Counted from the stretch's first letter, positions 1 to 9,454 are shown. The stretch: 64,000 bases of DNA from Pseudomonas hunanensis (GCF_013393325.1 NZ_QJRC01000070.1:1-64000); one strand, 5' to 3'. Notes: generated by a model not told the origin, from the sequence alone. Program-made: numbers and translations.

Positions 1-24
1 GCGATCTCTCGTAGCGGGAGGCGA

Positions 25-52
25 ATCATACAGCACCAAGAAGCGCTGTCAA
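25..52 (-). promoter_or_regulatory. rRNA-operon type promoter, second of a tandem pair
   Basis: On the minus strand a -35 TTGACA (52-47) and a -10 TATGAT (30-25) are separated by 16 bp and followed by the GC-rich run TCGCCTCCCGC. It lies about 145 bp downstream of another near-consensus promoter and points out of the left edge. Tandem strong sigma70 promoters with GC-rich discriminators are typical of rRNA operons, so 16S rRNA probably begins just outside the window. That gene itself is not visible here. Confidence 0.6.
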
Positions 53-168
53 CCACCATTTCAACCGCTTGCGATCATTCGATCGTAGCCCTTCCAACAC
101 CACCTTAACTACTTAACTCATTGAATCTCAAGGAGTTTGTCGTTCCGATGTCGCTGGAAGTGGGGCGC

Positions 169-196
169 ATTATAAGGGGATTCGAAACCCCGTCAA
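169..196 (-). promoter_or_regulatory. rRNA-operon type promoter P1 with UP-like element
   Basis: The minus strand reads TTGACG (196-191), a 16-bp spacer, TATAAT (174-169) and then GCGCCCC. The -10 is a perfect consensus. The discriminator is GC-rich, as in stringently controlled stable-RNA promoters. The sequence upstream of the -35 (about 197-233) is A/T-rich, like an UP element. No protein gene follows on this strand inside the window, which fits transcription of an rRNA leader leaving the left edge. Confidence 0.65.
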
Positions 197-233
197 CCTT
201 TAATTTCAAGAAACCTTCATATCGCTGAAAAGC

Positions 234-265
234 AAAGCGGGGAGGCCTGACGGCCTCCCCGCTTT
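234..265 (-). terminator. Terminator after gcdG, symmetric
   Basis: A perfect 14-bp stem (234-247 pairing with 252-265) has a TGAC loop. It is flanked by A-rich sequence on the left and TTTT on the right, so it could work in both directions. It ends the gcdH-gcdG transcript, whose stop codon is 20 bp away, and insulates it from the strong minus-strand promoters further left. Confidence 0.85.
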
Positions 266-284
266 TCAGTGCAACCCGCGGCTT

Positions 285-1505
285 CTAAAGTACACCAGCG
301 CCGCGTAGTCGCTGCAGCTCGCCGGCACCCAACCCCAACACTTCCCCCAGCACCACGTCGGTATGCTCGCCCAACAGTGGCGGCGCCCGGCGATACTCCA
401 CCGGCGTCTCCGACAAGCGTATCGGGCTCGCGACCTGCGGTACGCTACCCGCCAACGGATGCGCCATACTTACCGCCAGCCCTCGCGCCAGCACCTGGGG
501 GTCCTGGAACATCTGCGCCAGGTCATTGATTGGCCCACACGGCACCCCTGCAGCTTCCAGCTGGCGCACCCATTCAGCCGTGGTCTTGAACACCGTGGCT
601 TGGCGTATCAGTGGAATCAGCTCGGCCCTGTTCGCCACCCGCAGTTTATTGGTCACAAAGCGCGGGTCATCCGCCCATTGCGGCTGCCCGGCCACTTCGG
701 CGAACTTGCGGAACTGGCTGTCATTACCCACGGTAAGAATGAAGTCGCCATCCGCCGTCGGGAAATCCTGATAAGGCACTATGTTGGGATGCGCATTACC
801 CAGCCGGCGAGGCGAGGTGCCTGTGGTCAGATAGTTCATTGCCTGATTCGCCAGGCAGGCCACCTGCACATCGAGCAATGCCATATCGACATGCTGGCCG
901 ACCCCGGTCTGATCCCGGTGGGCGAGGGCAGCAAGCATGGCAACCGTGGAATACAGCCCGGTCAGAATGTCGGTAAGCGCTACACCCACCTTCACCGGCC
1001 CTGCACCTGCCTCACCTTCCGGGCGACCGGTCAGGCTCATCAGCCCACCCAGCCCCTGGATCATGAAGTCATAGCCAGCGCGCTTGGCATATGGGCCGGT
1101 CTGGCCGAAGCCCGTAATGGAGCAATAGATAAGCTGTGGGTTGACTGCCTTCAGGCTCTGGTAGTCCAGGCCATAGGCAGCCAGCCCACCCACCTTGAAG
1201 TTCTCGATGACGATATCGCACTTAGCCGCCAACTCACGCACCAGGCGCTGCCCCTCGGGCTGGGTAAAGTCGATGGTCACCGAACGCTTGTTGCGATTGG
1301 CCGACAGGTAGTAGGCCGCCTCGCCGGTGTTCTCACCCTCGACATCCTTGAGGAAGGGTGGCCCCCATGAGCGGGTATCGTCGCCACTGCCAGGGCGCTC
1401 GACCTTGATCACGTCAGCGCCAAGGTCAGCGAGAATCTGGCCAGACCACGGGCCGGCCAACACGCGCGAAAGGTCCAGCACCCGCAGGTGTGATAGCGCG
1501 CCCAT
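285..1505 (-). CDS. gcdG: Class III CoA-transferase (glutarate CoA-transferase, CaiB/BaiF family)
   Basis: This 406-aa family III CoA-transferase opens with the family's GALSHLRVLDLSRVLAGPW-type start and has the typical YDFMIQGLGGLM and VKVGVALTDILTG segments. Asp179 in the latter corresponds to the catalytic aspartate of formyl-CoA transferase and CaiB. The start was placed at 1505 because AAGGAG sits just upstream; a longer frame to 1550 runs into gcdH. It lies 13 bp downstream of gcdH. This suggests it loads glutarate with CoA (probably from succinyl-CoA) to feed glutaryl-CoA dehydrogenase in lysine/glutarate breakdown. Substrate assignment rests on the neighbour. Confidence 0.88.
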   Translation of the reverse strand: MGALSHLRVLDLSRVLAGPWSGQILADLGADVIKVERPGSGDDTRSWGPPFLKDVEGENTGEAAYYLSANRNKRSVTIDFTQPEGQRLVRELAAKCDIVIENFKVGGLAAYGLDYQSLKAVNPQLIYCSITGFGQTGPYAKRAGYDFMIQGLGGLMSLTGRPEGEAGAGPVKVGVALTDILTGLYSTVAMLAALAHRDQTGVGQHVDMALLDVQVACLANQAMNYLTTGTSPRRLGNAHPNIVPYQDFPTADGDFILTVGNDSQFRKFAEVAGQPQWADDPRFVTNKLRVANRAELIPLIRQATVFKTTAEWVRQLEAAGVPCGPINDLAQMFQDPQVLARGLAVSMAHPLAGSVPQVASPIRLSETPVEYRRAPPLLGEHTDVVLGEVLGLGAGELQRLRGAGVL

Positions 1506-1518
1506 GGACTGCTCCTTA

Positions 1519-2700
<1,182 letters not shown>

Positions 2701-2791
2701 GAGCGAAATCCTCGTAATAGGGGGCAGTTTCTTGTGCCTTTGAGCCTAGGCTTGATCAGCCGCCGGGACAAACGAGGATTGCGCACCAATT

Positions 2792-2808
2792 AGTGATAAT
2801 TTGTCACT
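2792..2808. promoter_or_regulatory. Candidate GcdR operator
   Basis: The 161-bp divergent region between gcdH and the LysR gene contains the inverted repeat AGTGA-N7-TCACT. LysR-type regulators usually bind interrupted dyads between their own gene and the target operon. Position and symmetry fit, but binding is inferred. Confidence 0.45.
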
Positions 2809-2861
2809 TCGTAAATCGGCAAAACGCCATATTGACAGCCTTACAAGTGAGGTTGACGTAC

Positions 2862-3779
2862 ATGCGCCGCAAGATCCCCAGTACCGCCGCTCTGGTTTGC
2901 TTCGAAGCGGCGGCACGTAACGAAAGCTTTACCAAGGCTGCCCAGGAACTCGCCCTGACCCAAAGCGCCGTCTGTCGGCAGATCGGTGGGCTAGAAGCCT
3001 TCCTTAATGTGGAACTGTTCCGCCGCTCGCGCAGGGGCGTAAAGCTTACCGAAGCCGGCCTGTCCTACAGTCGCCAGGTGGCCACCCAGCTGGACGCCGT
3101 GGAACGCGATACCTTGTCGGTGATGCGCCTGCAGGGCGCCAATGTGATCGAGCTGGCGGTGGTGCCGACGTTTGGCACTCAATGGCTGCTACCACGGCTC
3201 AAGGACTTCCAGCAGCGCCACCCAGAGGTCACGGTCAATCTCACCAACCGCACCCGGCCATTCCTGTTTGCGGACACAACCTTCGATGCCGCCATCTATT
3301 TTGGTGATGCCGATTGGTCTGGCACCCAGTCGCACAGGCTGATGGGGGAAAACCCAGTACCGGTGTGCAGCCCGGTACTGCTGGATGGGCAGGGCAAGCT
3401 CGAGGCACGCCACATCGCGCAGCTTCCCCTGCTGCAGCAAAGCACGCGCCCCTATGCCTGGCGGCAATGGTTCGGCAGCGTAGGTATGAATGTTGAACGC
3501 GACATGACAGGCCCGCGCTATGAACTATTCTCGATGCTCGCCCAGGCGGCCATGCACGAAATGGGCATTGCCCTGATACCGCCGTTCCTGATCCAGCGAG
3601 AGCTGGAGGAGGGTAGGCTGGTGGTCGCTAACAGGCATGCCCTGAGTAGCGACAAGGCTTACTATCTGATGATTCCCGAACGCAAGGTAGAGTCAGCATC
3701 GCTACGTGCGTTTCGCGACTGGCTGGTGAGCCAGGCCCAGGCATACACAGGCAAAACAAGAACAAGTGCGACAAATTGA
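2862..3779 (+). CDS. gcdR: LysR-family regulator of glutaryl-CoA catabolism
   Basis: This 305-aa LysR regulator has an N-terminal winged helix (about residues 5-65, with SFTKAAQELALTQSAVCRQI as the helix-turn-helix). A periplasmic-binding-protein-like effector domain follows (about 90-295). The start at 2862 gives the usual LysR beginning and length; a longer frame from 2793 would run through the divergent control region. It is transcribed away from gcdH-gcdG, so it most likely activates that pair in response to glutarate or glutaryl-CoA. The C-terminal ~15 residues are low-complexity. Effector identity is inferred from position. Confidence 0.85.
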   Translation: MRRKIPSTAALVCFEAAARNESFTKAAQELALTQSAVCRQIGGLEAFLNVELFRRSRRGVKLTEAGLSYSRQVATQLDAVERDTLSVMRLQGANVIELAVVPTFGTQWLLPRLKDFQQRHPEVTVNLTNRTRPFLFADTTFDAAIYFGDADWSGTQSHRLMGENPVPVCSPVLLDGQGKLEARHIAQLPLLQQSTRPYAWRQWFGSVGMNVERDMTGPRYELFSMLAQAAMHEMGIALIPPFLIQRELEEGRLVVANRHALSSDKAYYLMIPERKVESASLRAFRDWLVSQAQAYTGKTRTSATN

Positions 3780-4197
3780 CTCTGTAGTCAATTATTTTAA
3801 ACACCTACAGATATATGTATTTGTCGCTTTTTCGAAAACTGTAATGCAGGCATAAAAATACCCTTTAACCCTGCTTAACACGCGGCTTTGCGGGTTATTT
3901 TGCGACATCCACCAATCCGTAAGCGAATTCTTCGCATTTTTTTTGTTTTTTTCTCCTAATCTGCAAATAGCCCATGCTTGACGGGCTGCAGCCTTATCGC
4001 TGCGACAAGCGGTCACAGGGTGACTTGTAGTTTTAACTTCGTTTCGCTCCAGAACCGGTTGAAGGCCTCTGGGTTCGTCTGCAAAATGCTTCGCCCGCCC
4101 GGTATCCGGCGGGCCGGCGCTCCACAGCCGCCCCAGCTCACCATCCGAAGTGTGCTGGCTTTTACAAAGACAAAAGGTCACCGCAGGAGAAATAGTC
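3780..4197 (+). promoter_or_regulatory. Non-coding region upstream of pntAA
   Basis: This 418-bp gap has no convincing gene. The left half is AT-rich and includes a run of T residues near 3940-3955. A short inverted repeat, AGCCC/GGGCT, lies near 3971-3987. Near 4094-4115 there is a GC-rich hairpin with GCCCGCC and GGCGGGC arms. The pntAA ribosome-binding site CAGGAGA is at 4184-4190. I could not assign a specific promoter. The length suggests a leader or a regulated promoter for the transhydrogenase operon. Confidence 0.5.
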
Positions 4198-5319
4198 GTG
4201 CACATTGGTGTTCCTCTCGAGACGCAGACCGGTGAGACAAGGGTCGCTGCGACCCCCGAAACCATCAAGAAACTGATTGGCCAGGGCCATCAGGTCACCG
4301 TCCAACGGGGTGCAGGGCTCAACGCCGCCATTCCGGACAGTGCCTATGAGGCCGTGGGTGCTTCCCTGGGGAGCGCAGCCGACGCCTACGGCGCCCAATT
4401 GGTACTCAAAGTGGTCGCCCCCAACGACCAGGAATTGGCCCTGATCAACAGTGGCAGCCTGCTGGTGGGCATGCTCAACCCGTTCAACAGCGAACTGATC
4501 GGCAAGATGGCCGAACGCGGCATCACCGCTTTCGCCCTGGAGGCCGCGCCGCGTACCTCTCGGGCGCAAAGCCTGGATGTGCTGTCGTCGCAAGCCAACA
4601 TCGCCGGTTACAAGGCCGTGTTGCTGGCAGCCCATCACTACCCACGCTTCATGCCCATGCTGATGACCGCTGCCGGTACCGTTAAGGCCGCACGCGTGCT
4701 GATCCTCGGCGCGGGCGTTGCCGGCCTGCAGGCCATTGCCACGGCCAAGCGCCTGGGTGCGGTGATCGAAGCATCCGATGTACGCCCAGCCGTGAAGGAG
4801 CAGATCGAGTCGCTGGGCGCCAAATTCATCGACGTGCCCTATGAGACCGACGAAGAGCGCGAGTGCGCCGAAGGCGTCGGCGGCTACGCCCGACCCATGC
4901 CGGCCAGCTGGATGCAACGCCAGGCCCAGGCCGTGCACGAACGCGCCAAGCAGGCCGATATCGTCATTACCACCGCGCTGATCCCCGGGCGCAAGGCACC
5001 GACCTTGCTCAGTGCCGAAACCGTGGCGCAGATGAAGCCCGGCTCGGTGGTCATCGACCTGGCTGCGGCCCAGGGCGGCAACTGCCCACTGACCGTTGCC
5101 GACCAGGTGGTGCAGGAAAACGGCGTGACCATCGTCGGCCCGACCAACCTGCCGGCGCAGGTGGGTGCCGATGCCTCGGCGCTGTACGCGCGCAACCTGC
5201 TGGACTTCATGAAGCTGCTGTTCGACAAGGACGGCGCGCTGGACATCAACCTCGAAGACGACATCGTCGCGGCCTGCCTGATGTGCCGTGATGGTCAGGT
5301 CGTCCGCAAGAACGGCTAA
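4198..5319 (+). CDS. pntAA: NAD(P) transhydrogenase subunit alpha part 1
   Basis: This 373-aa peripheral NAD(H)-binding subunit (domain I) belongs to the proton-translocating transhydrogenase, which transfers hydride between NADH and NADP+ at the cytoplasmic membrane. The Rossmann motif LILGAGVAGLQAIATAKRLG and the following IEASDVRP segment are typical of the AlaDH/PNT superfamily. A GTG start at 4198 was chosen because CAGGAGA lies 7 bp upstream and the protein then begins MHIGVPLE as in homologues. It forms an operon with pntAB and pntB, whose split alpha subunit is the usual Pseudomonas form. Confidence 0.95.
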   Translation: MHIGVPLETQTGETRVAATPETIKKLIGQGHQVTVQRGAGLNAAIPDSAYEAVGASLGSAADAYGAQLVLKVVAPNDQELALINSGSLLVGMLNPFNSELIGKMAERGITAFALEAAPRTSRAQSLDVLSSQANIAGYKAVLLAAHHYPRFMPMLMTAAGTVKAARVLILGAGVAGLQAIATAKRLGAVIEASDVRPAVKEQIESLGAKFIDVPYETDEERECAEGVGGYARPMPASWMQRQAQAVHERAKQADIVITTALIPGRKAPTLLSAETVAQMKPGSVVIDLAAAQGGNCPLTVADQVVQENGVTIVGPTNLPAQVGADASALYARNLLDFMKLLFDKDGALDINLEDDIVAACLMCRDGQVVRKNG

Positions 5320-5330
5320 GGAGCACGACA

Positions 5331-5645
5331 ATGGAAGACATGCTGATTTCCCACGGCATCTACAACCTGATCATCTTCGTGCTGGCCATCTATGTGGGCT
5401 ACCACGTGGTGTGGAACGTCACCCCGGCGCTGCACACCCCGCTGATGGCGGTTACCAACGCCATTTCGGCGATCGTCATCGTCGGTGCCATGCTGGCTGC
5501 CGCGCTGACCGTGACCCCGGCTGGCAAGCTGATGGGCACGCTTGCCGTGGCCCTGGCTGCAGTCAATGTGTTCGGTGGCTTCCTGGTCACCCGCCGCATG
5601 CTTGAAATGTTCAAGAAGAAAACCAAGAACGAGGCGCAGAAGTAA
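5331..5645 (+). CDS. pntAB: NAD(P) transhydrogenase subunit alpha part 2
   Basis: This 104-aa membrane subunit corresponds to the C-terminal membrane part of E. coli PntA. It shows three hydrophobic helices (about residues 9-27, 35-55 and 60-80) and a basic C-terminal tail ending KKKTKNEAQK. It starts 11 bp after pntAA with AAGGAG upstream and ends 2 bp before pntB. Together with PntB it forms the proton channel of the enzyme. Confidence 0.95.
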   Translation: MEDMLISHGIYNLIIFVLAIYVGYHVVWNVTPALHTPLMAVTNAISAIVIVGAMLAAALTVTPAGKLMGTLAVALAAVNVFGGFLVTRRMLEMFKKKTKNEAQK

Positions 5646-5647
5646 GC

Positions 5648-7084
5648 ATGAGCATGAATCTGGTAACGCTCCTCTACCTCGTCGCCTCGGTGTGCTTCAT
5701 CCAGGCGCTCAAGGGCCTGTCGCACCCGACTACCTCGCGGCGCGGCAACCTGTTTGGCATGATTGGCATGGGGCTCGCCATCCTTACCACGGTTGGCCTC
5801 ATTTATAAGCTAGGTGCAGAACTGGCCACCGCCGGCATCGGCTATGTCATCGTCGGCCTGCTGGTCGGTGGCACCGCCGGCTCGATCATGGCCAAGCGCG
5901 TCGAGATGACCAAGATGCCGGAGCTGGTCGCTTTCATGCACAGCATGATCGGCCTGGCGGCGGTGTTCATCGCCATCGCCGCCGTACTCGAGCCGCAGTC
6001 GATGGGCATCGTTGCCGCCATCAGTGACCCGATCCCTACCGGCAACCGCCTGGAGCTGTTCCTCGGTGCTGCCATCGGTGCCATTACCTTCTCCGGTTCG
6101 GTGATCGCCTTCGGCAAGCTGTCGGGCAAGTACAAGTTCCGCCTGTTCCAAGGCGCTCCTGTACAGTTCGCGGGCCAGCACAAGCTGAACCTGATCCTCG
6201 GCCTGACCACCATCGCCCTGGGCCTGCTGTTCACTTTCACCGGTCATTACAGTGCCTTCACCCTGATGCTGGTCCTGGCCTTCATCATGGGCGTGCTGAT
6301 CATTATTCCGATCGGCGGCGCCGACATGCCGGTGGTGGTGTCGATGCTTAACAGCTATTCGGGCTGGGCAGCGGCCGGTATCGGCTTCTCCCTGAACAAC
6401 TCGATGCTGATCATCGCAGGCTCCTTGGTGGGCTCGTCCGGTGCCATCCTCTCGTACATCATGTGCAAGGCGATGAACCGTTCGTTCTTCAACGTCATCC
6501 TCGGCGGCTTCGGTGGCGATACCGACACTGGCGCGGCGCAAGGTTCGCAAGAACAGCGCCCGGTGAAATCTGGTTCGGCTGACGATGCCACCTTCCTGCT
6601 CAGCAATGCCGACAGCGTAATCATCGTCCCAGGCTACGGCCTGGCGGTGGCCCGTGCCCAGCACGCATTGAAGGAGCTTACCGAGAAGCTGACCCACAAC
6701 GGCGTAACCGTGAAGTATGCGATTCACCCAGTGGCGGGCCGCATGCCCGGGCATATGAACGTCCTGCTGGCCGAAGCCGAAGTGCCATACGACCAGGTGT
6801 TCGAGATGGAGGACATCAACGCCGAGTTCGGACAGGCCGACGTGGTGCTGGTGCTGGGCGCCAACGATGTGGTCAACCCGGCGGCGAAGAACGACCCCAA
6901 ATCGCCAATCGCCGGCATGCCGATCCTCGAAGCGTTCAAGGCCAAGACCATCATCGTCAACAAGCGCTCCATGGCCAGCGGCTATGCTGGCCTGGACAAC
7001 GAACTGTTCTACTTGGACAAGACCATGATGGTGTTCGGTGACGCCAAGAAGGTCATCGAGGACATGGTCAAAGCAGTGGAGTGA
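5648..7084 (+). CDS. pntB: NAD(P) transhydrogenase subunit beta
   Basis: This 478-aa PntB has a membrane domain II of roughly eight to nine helices (about residues 3-260). A soluble NADP(H)-binding domain III follows (about 300-478), containing VIIVPGYGLAVARAQHAL and the GRMPGHMNVLLAEA segment. Full length for the family. It is the last gene of pntAA-pntAB-pntB, and a good intrinsic terminator follows within 30 bp. The complex makes NADPH at the expense of the proton gradient, useful when catabolism yields mostly NADH. Confidence 0.96.
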   Translation: MSMNLVTLLYLVASVCFIQALKGLSHPTTSRRGNLFGMIGMGLAILTTVGLIYKLGAELATAGIGYVIVGLLVGGTAGSIMAKRVEMTKMPELVAFMHSMIGLAAVFIAIAAVLEPQSMGIVAAISDPIPTGNRLELFLGAAIGAITFSGSVIAFGKLSGKYKFRLFQGAPVQFAGQHKLNLILGLTTIALGLLFTFTGHYSAFTLMLVLAFIMGVLIIIPIGGADMPVVVSMLNSYSGWAAAGIGFSLNNSMLIIAGSLVGSSGAILSYIMCKAMNRSFFNVILGGFGGDTDTGAAQGSQEQRPVKSGSADDATFLLSNADSVIIVPGYGLAVARAQHALKELTEKLTHNGVTVKYAIHPVAGRMPGHMNVLLAEAEVPYDQVFEMEDINAEFGQADVVLVLGANDVVNPAAKNDPKSPIAGMPILEAFKAKTIIVNKRSMASGYAGLDNELFYLDKTMMVFGDAKKVIEDMVKAVE

Positions 7085-7111
7085 CAACGGCCGCTGCAAA
7101 CCAGCTGATAT

Positions 7112-7154
7112 AAAGGAAGCCCCGGTCAGAATCTGTCGGGGCTTTCCTTTTATT
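7112..7154 (+). terminator. Terminator of the pnt operon
   Basis: The arms 7112-7124 and 7137-7150 pair with one bulged base (GGAAGCCCCG against CGGGGCTTTCC), followed by T-rich sequence. It lies 27 bp after the pntB stop. Its tail runs directly into the Anr-type box of the next gene. Confidence 0.85.
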
Positions 7155-7166
7155 GATCCGGATCAA
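7153..7166 (+). promoter_or_regulatory. Perfect Anr/FNR-type box
   Basis: TTGATCCGGATCAA is an exact match to the Anr/FNR consensus TTGAT-N4-ATCAA. Its centre is about 111 bp upstream of the CoA-transferase start. A class II arrangement (centre at -41.5) would put transcription start near 7200, and CATACG at 7188-7193 could act as the -10. The match is seen directly; oxygen regulation is inferred. Confidence 0.7.
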
Positions 7167-7190
7167 CGGCTCTACTTCAAGGCTTCTCAT

Positions 7191-7204
7191 ACGACCATGG
7201 TCGT
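7191..7204. promoter_or_regulatory. Perfect palindrome at the predicted start of transcription
   Basis: ACGACCATGGTCGT is a perfect 14-bp palindrome. It lies 24 bp right of the Anr box, overlapping where an Anr-dependent transcript would begin. A repressor operator is possible, but the binding protein is unknown. Confidence 0.35.
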
Positions 7205-7270
7205 GGGACGGCAATGGGCGAAATCTCTAGACTGCGCTGCAGTAGTTTCAGTAGCCCGAGATAACAATCC

Positions 7271-8764
7271 ATGTACCGTGATCGTATCCGCTTGTCCTCC
7301 CTGCACAGCAAGGTAATGAGTGCGGCTGATGCCGCTGGTCTGATCGAGGACGGCATGACCGTCGGCATGAGCGGTTTCACCCGCGCCGGCGAAGCCAAGG
7401 CCGTACCGCATGCACTGGCCGAACGTGCCAAGCAGTCGCCACTGAAAATCAGCCTGATGACCGGCGCCAGCCTGGGCAACGACCTGGACAAGCAACTGAC
7501 CGAGGCCGGCGTGCTGGCTCGCCGCATGCCGTTCCAGGTCGACAGCACCCTGCGCAAGGCCATTAACGATGGCCAGGTGATGTTCATCGACCAGCACCTA
7601 TCGGAAACCGTCGAGCAATTGCGCAACCAGCAGCTGAAGCTGCCGGACATCGCAGTCATCGAAGCCGTGGCCATCACCGAGCAAGGCCACATCGTGCCGA
7701 CCACCTCGGTGGGCAACTCGGCCAGCTTCGCGATCTTCGCCAAGCAGGTGATTGTCGAGATCAACCTCTCGCACAACACCAACCTCGAAGGCCTGCATGA
7801 CATCTACATCCCGACCTACCGCCCGACCCGCACCCCCATCCCGCTGGTCAAGGTAGACGACCGTATCGGCAGCACCGCCATCCCGATCGACCCGGCCAAG
7901 ATCGTCGGTATCGTCATCAGCGACCAGCCAGACTCGCCGTCCACTGTGCTGCCGCCAGATGATGAAACCCAAGGCATCGCCGACCACCTGATCAACTTCC
8001 TCAAAAAGGAAGTGGACGCTGGCCGCATGACCAACAAGCTCGGCCCGCTGCAAGCCGGTATCGGCAGCATCGCCAACGCGGTGATGTGCGGCCTGATCGA
8101 ATCGCCGTTCGAAGACCTGACCATGTACTCCGAAGTACTGCAGGACTCCACCTTCGACCTGATCGACGCCGGCAAGCTGAGCTTCGCCTCGGGTAGCTCG
8201 ATCACCTTGTCCAGCCGCCGCAACGCCGACGTGTTCGGCAACCTGGAGCGCTACAAGGACAAGCTGGTGCTGCGCCCGCAGGAAATCTCCAACCACCCGG
8301 AAGTGGTACGTCGCCTGGGCATTATTGGTATCAACACCGCACTGGAGTTCGATATCTACGGCAACGTCAACTCCACCCACGTCTGCGGTACCCGGATGAT
8401 GAACGGCATTGGCGGTTCGGGCGATTTCGCTCGTAACGCCCACCTGGCCGTATTCGTCACCAAGTCGATTGCCAAAGGTGGCGCGATTTCCAGCGTGGTG
8501 CCAATGGTCAGCCATGTCGATCACACCGAGCACGACGTGGACATCCTGGTCACCGAGCAGGGCCTGGCCGACCTGCGTGGTCTGGCGCCGCGCGAACGGG
8601 CACGGGCGATCATCGACAACTGTGTGCACCCAGACTACCGCGCTGCGCTGAACGATTACTTCGATCGCGCCTGCCAGCGTGGCGGCCATACCCCGCACAT
8701 CCTGCGTGAAGCGTTGAGCTGGCACGAGAACCTGGAAGAAACCGGGCGCATGCTGGCTAGCTGA
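7271..8764 (+). CDS. Acetyl-CoA hydrolase/transferase family (succinate CoA-transferase type)
   Basis: This 497-aa class I CoA-transferase belongs to the acetyl-CoA hydrolase/succinate CoA-transferase group (Ach1, Cat1, AarC). Visible family segments are GMTVGMSGFTRAGEAK near the N-terminus, GTRMMNGIGGSGDFARNA, and the signature VTEQGLADLRGLAPRERA near the C-terminus. It probably swaps CoA between succinate and acetate or propionate, bypassing hydrolytic loss of the thioester. Exact acyl preference cannot be read from sequence. It is a single-gene unit with its own terminator, behind an Anr box. Anaerobic or micro-oxic induction would suit acetate overflow metabolism. Confidence 0.88.
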   Translation: MYRDRIRLSSLHSKVMSAADAAGLIEDGMTVGMSGFTRAGEAKAVPHALAERAKQSPLKISLMTGASLGNDLDKQLTEAGVLARRMPFQVDSTLRKAINDGQVMFIDQHLSETVEQLRNQQLKLPDIAVIEAVAITEQGHIVPTTSVGNSASFAIFAKQVIVEINLSHNTNLEGLHDIYIPTYRPTRTPIPLVKVDDRIGSTAIPIDPAKIVGIVISDQPDSPSTVLPPDDETQGIADHLINFLKKEVDAGRMTNKLGPLQAGIGSIANAVMCGLIESPFEDLTMYSEVLQDSTFDLIDAGKLSFASGSSITLSSRRNADVFGNLERYKDKLVLRPQEISNHPEVVRRLGIIGINTALEFDIYGNVNSTHVCGTRMMNGIGGSGDFARNAHLAVFVTKSIAKGGAISSVVPMVSHVDHTEHDVDILVTEQGLADLRGLAPRERARAIIDNCVHPDYRAALNDYFDRACQRGGHTPHILREALSWHENLEETGRMLAS

Positions 8765-8771
8765 TGGAGAA

Positions 8772-8874
8772 GCGGCCTTGTGTCGCGATGGGGCTGCACA
8801 GCAGCCCCTTCTTTTTCAGCTGTAACGCCGCAATCCTGGGCCGGTCTGCGGCCTTGTCGCGACACAAGGCCGCA
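8772..8874. repeat. REP-type inverted element, GCGGCCTTGT family
   Basis: Two copies of GCGGCCTTGT(G)TCGCGA lie here. The second (8848-8873) is itself a near-perfect palindrome with arms GCGGCCTTGT and ACAAGGCCGC. The same core recurs in inverted form at 53.7 kb. These are short extragenic palindromes at gene 3' ends. Confidence 0.6.
8790..8816 (+). terminator. Terminator of the CoA-transferase gene
   Basis: An 8-bp perfect stem (GGGGCTGC, 8790-8797, with GCAGCCCC, 8801-8808) has a 3-nt ACA loop and a TTCTTTTTC tail. It lies 26 bp after the stop codon, nested in a REP-type region. Confidence 0.85.
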
Positions 8875-8918
8875 CCATTACGACTGTGCTGCACAGTCCG
8901 GCCTTCCTTCTTTATAAA

Positions 8919-9090
8919 ACTGTTCTACTGTACCGGTTTTCAACCAATCCTCGCCGCTTAAAACCATCTCCATCTCTTAAATCGCACCATATTCGTGCAG
9001 ACCAGTACAGTTGCGCCATTTTCGAGTGCAACAGTAGGGTTACACAGTTAACTGAGCCATCGTCTTTCAACTGAACTGTATCTACTGTTA
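8919..9090. promoter_or_regulatory. Cluster of ACTGTA-type half-sites upstream of the DUF1127 gene
   Basis: This 401-bp gap (8765-9165) holds repeated ACTGT/ACAGT elements: 8919, ACTGTAC at 8927, GTACAGT at 9005, 9031, a CAGTTAACTG palindrome at 9045-9054, then ACTGTA and ACTGTT near 9074-9088. Such density is not expected by chance. Two more, GTACAGT and TACAGTT, lie downstream at 9497-9534. They look like binding sites for a dimeric regulator, possibly MocR-type. The regulator is not in the window. Confidence 0.5.
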
Positions 9091-9165
9091 TGGACAGCAG
9101 AGGAGGATCATTGGCATCAGTTAAATCACTACCTAATCCCGCCATAAGCGGAAGGATGAAGCATC

Positions 9166-9381
9166 ATGGAACGTACCCTCAGTTCCGGTCTGGTTTTTGA
9201 AAGCAACGCCCAGCAATCCAACGCATCGATGCCGCTGCGCGCACTGTCCACCCTGCTGCTGTGGCAGCGCCGTATGGCCAGCCGCCGTCAACTGGCTCGC
9301 CTGGACAGCCGCCTGCTGGCCGACGCCGGTATCAGCGAGTCGCAGCGTTACGAAGAGCTGAGCAAGCCTTTCTGGCGCTAA
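9166..9381 (+). CDS. DUF1127 small protein
   Basis: This 71-aa protein has a C-terminal DUF1127 helix pair (about residues 28-62; LLLWQRRMASRRQLARLDS followed by RLLADAGIS). The arginine-rich amphipathic DUF1127 motif occurs in many small proteobacterial proteins, some RNA-binding, some tied to phosphate or carbon stress. GGAAG lies upstream of the start, and a strong terminator follows at 9421, so it is a monocistronic unit. In E. coli the DUF1127 gene yjiS sits beside the MocR gene yjiR. Here no regulator gene is adjacent, but repeated ACTGTA sites flank the gene. Confidence 0.85.
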   Translation: MERTLSSGLVFESNAQQSNASMPLRALSTLLLWQRRMASRRQLARLDSRLLADAGISESQRYEELSKPFWR

Positions 9382-9420
9382 GCACCGGCTTGCCGGCTGC
9401 GGCCGGCACCGCGAATTCCC

Positions 9421-9454
9421 AAACCCGTTGCAGGTCACTGCAACGGGTTTTTTA
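9421..9454 (+). terminator. Terminator of the DUF1127 gene
   Basis: A perfect 13-bp stem (9421-9433 pairing with 9438-9450) has the tetraloop GTCA and a TTTATT tail. It lies 40 bp after the stop codon. Confidence 0.92.

Noticed and set aside
3785-3816. CTGTAG...CTACAG inverted repeat after gcdR considered as a LexA box or terminator
   Set aside because: The spacer is too long for LexA (CTGT-N8-ACAG) and there is no T-tract; the pairing is probably by chance.
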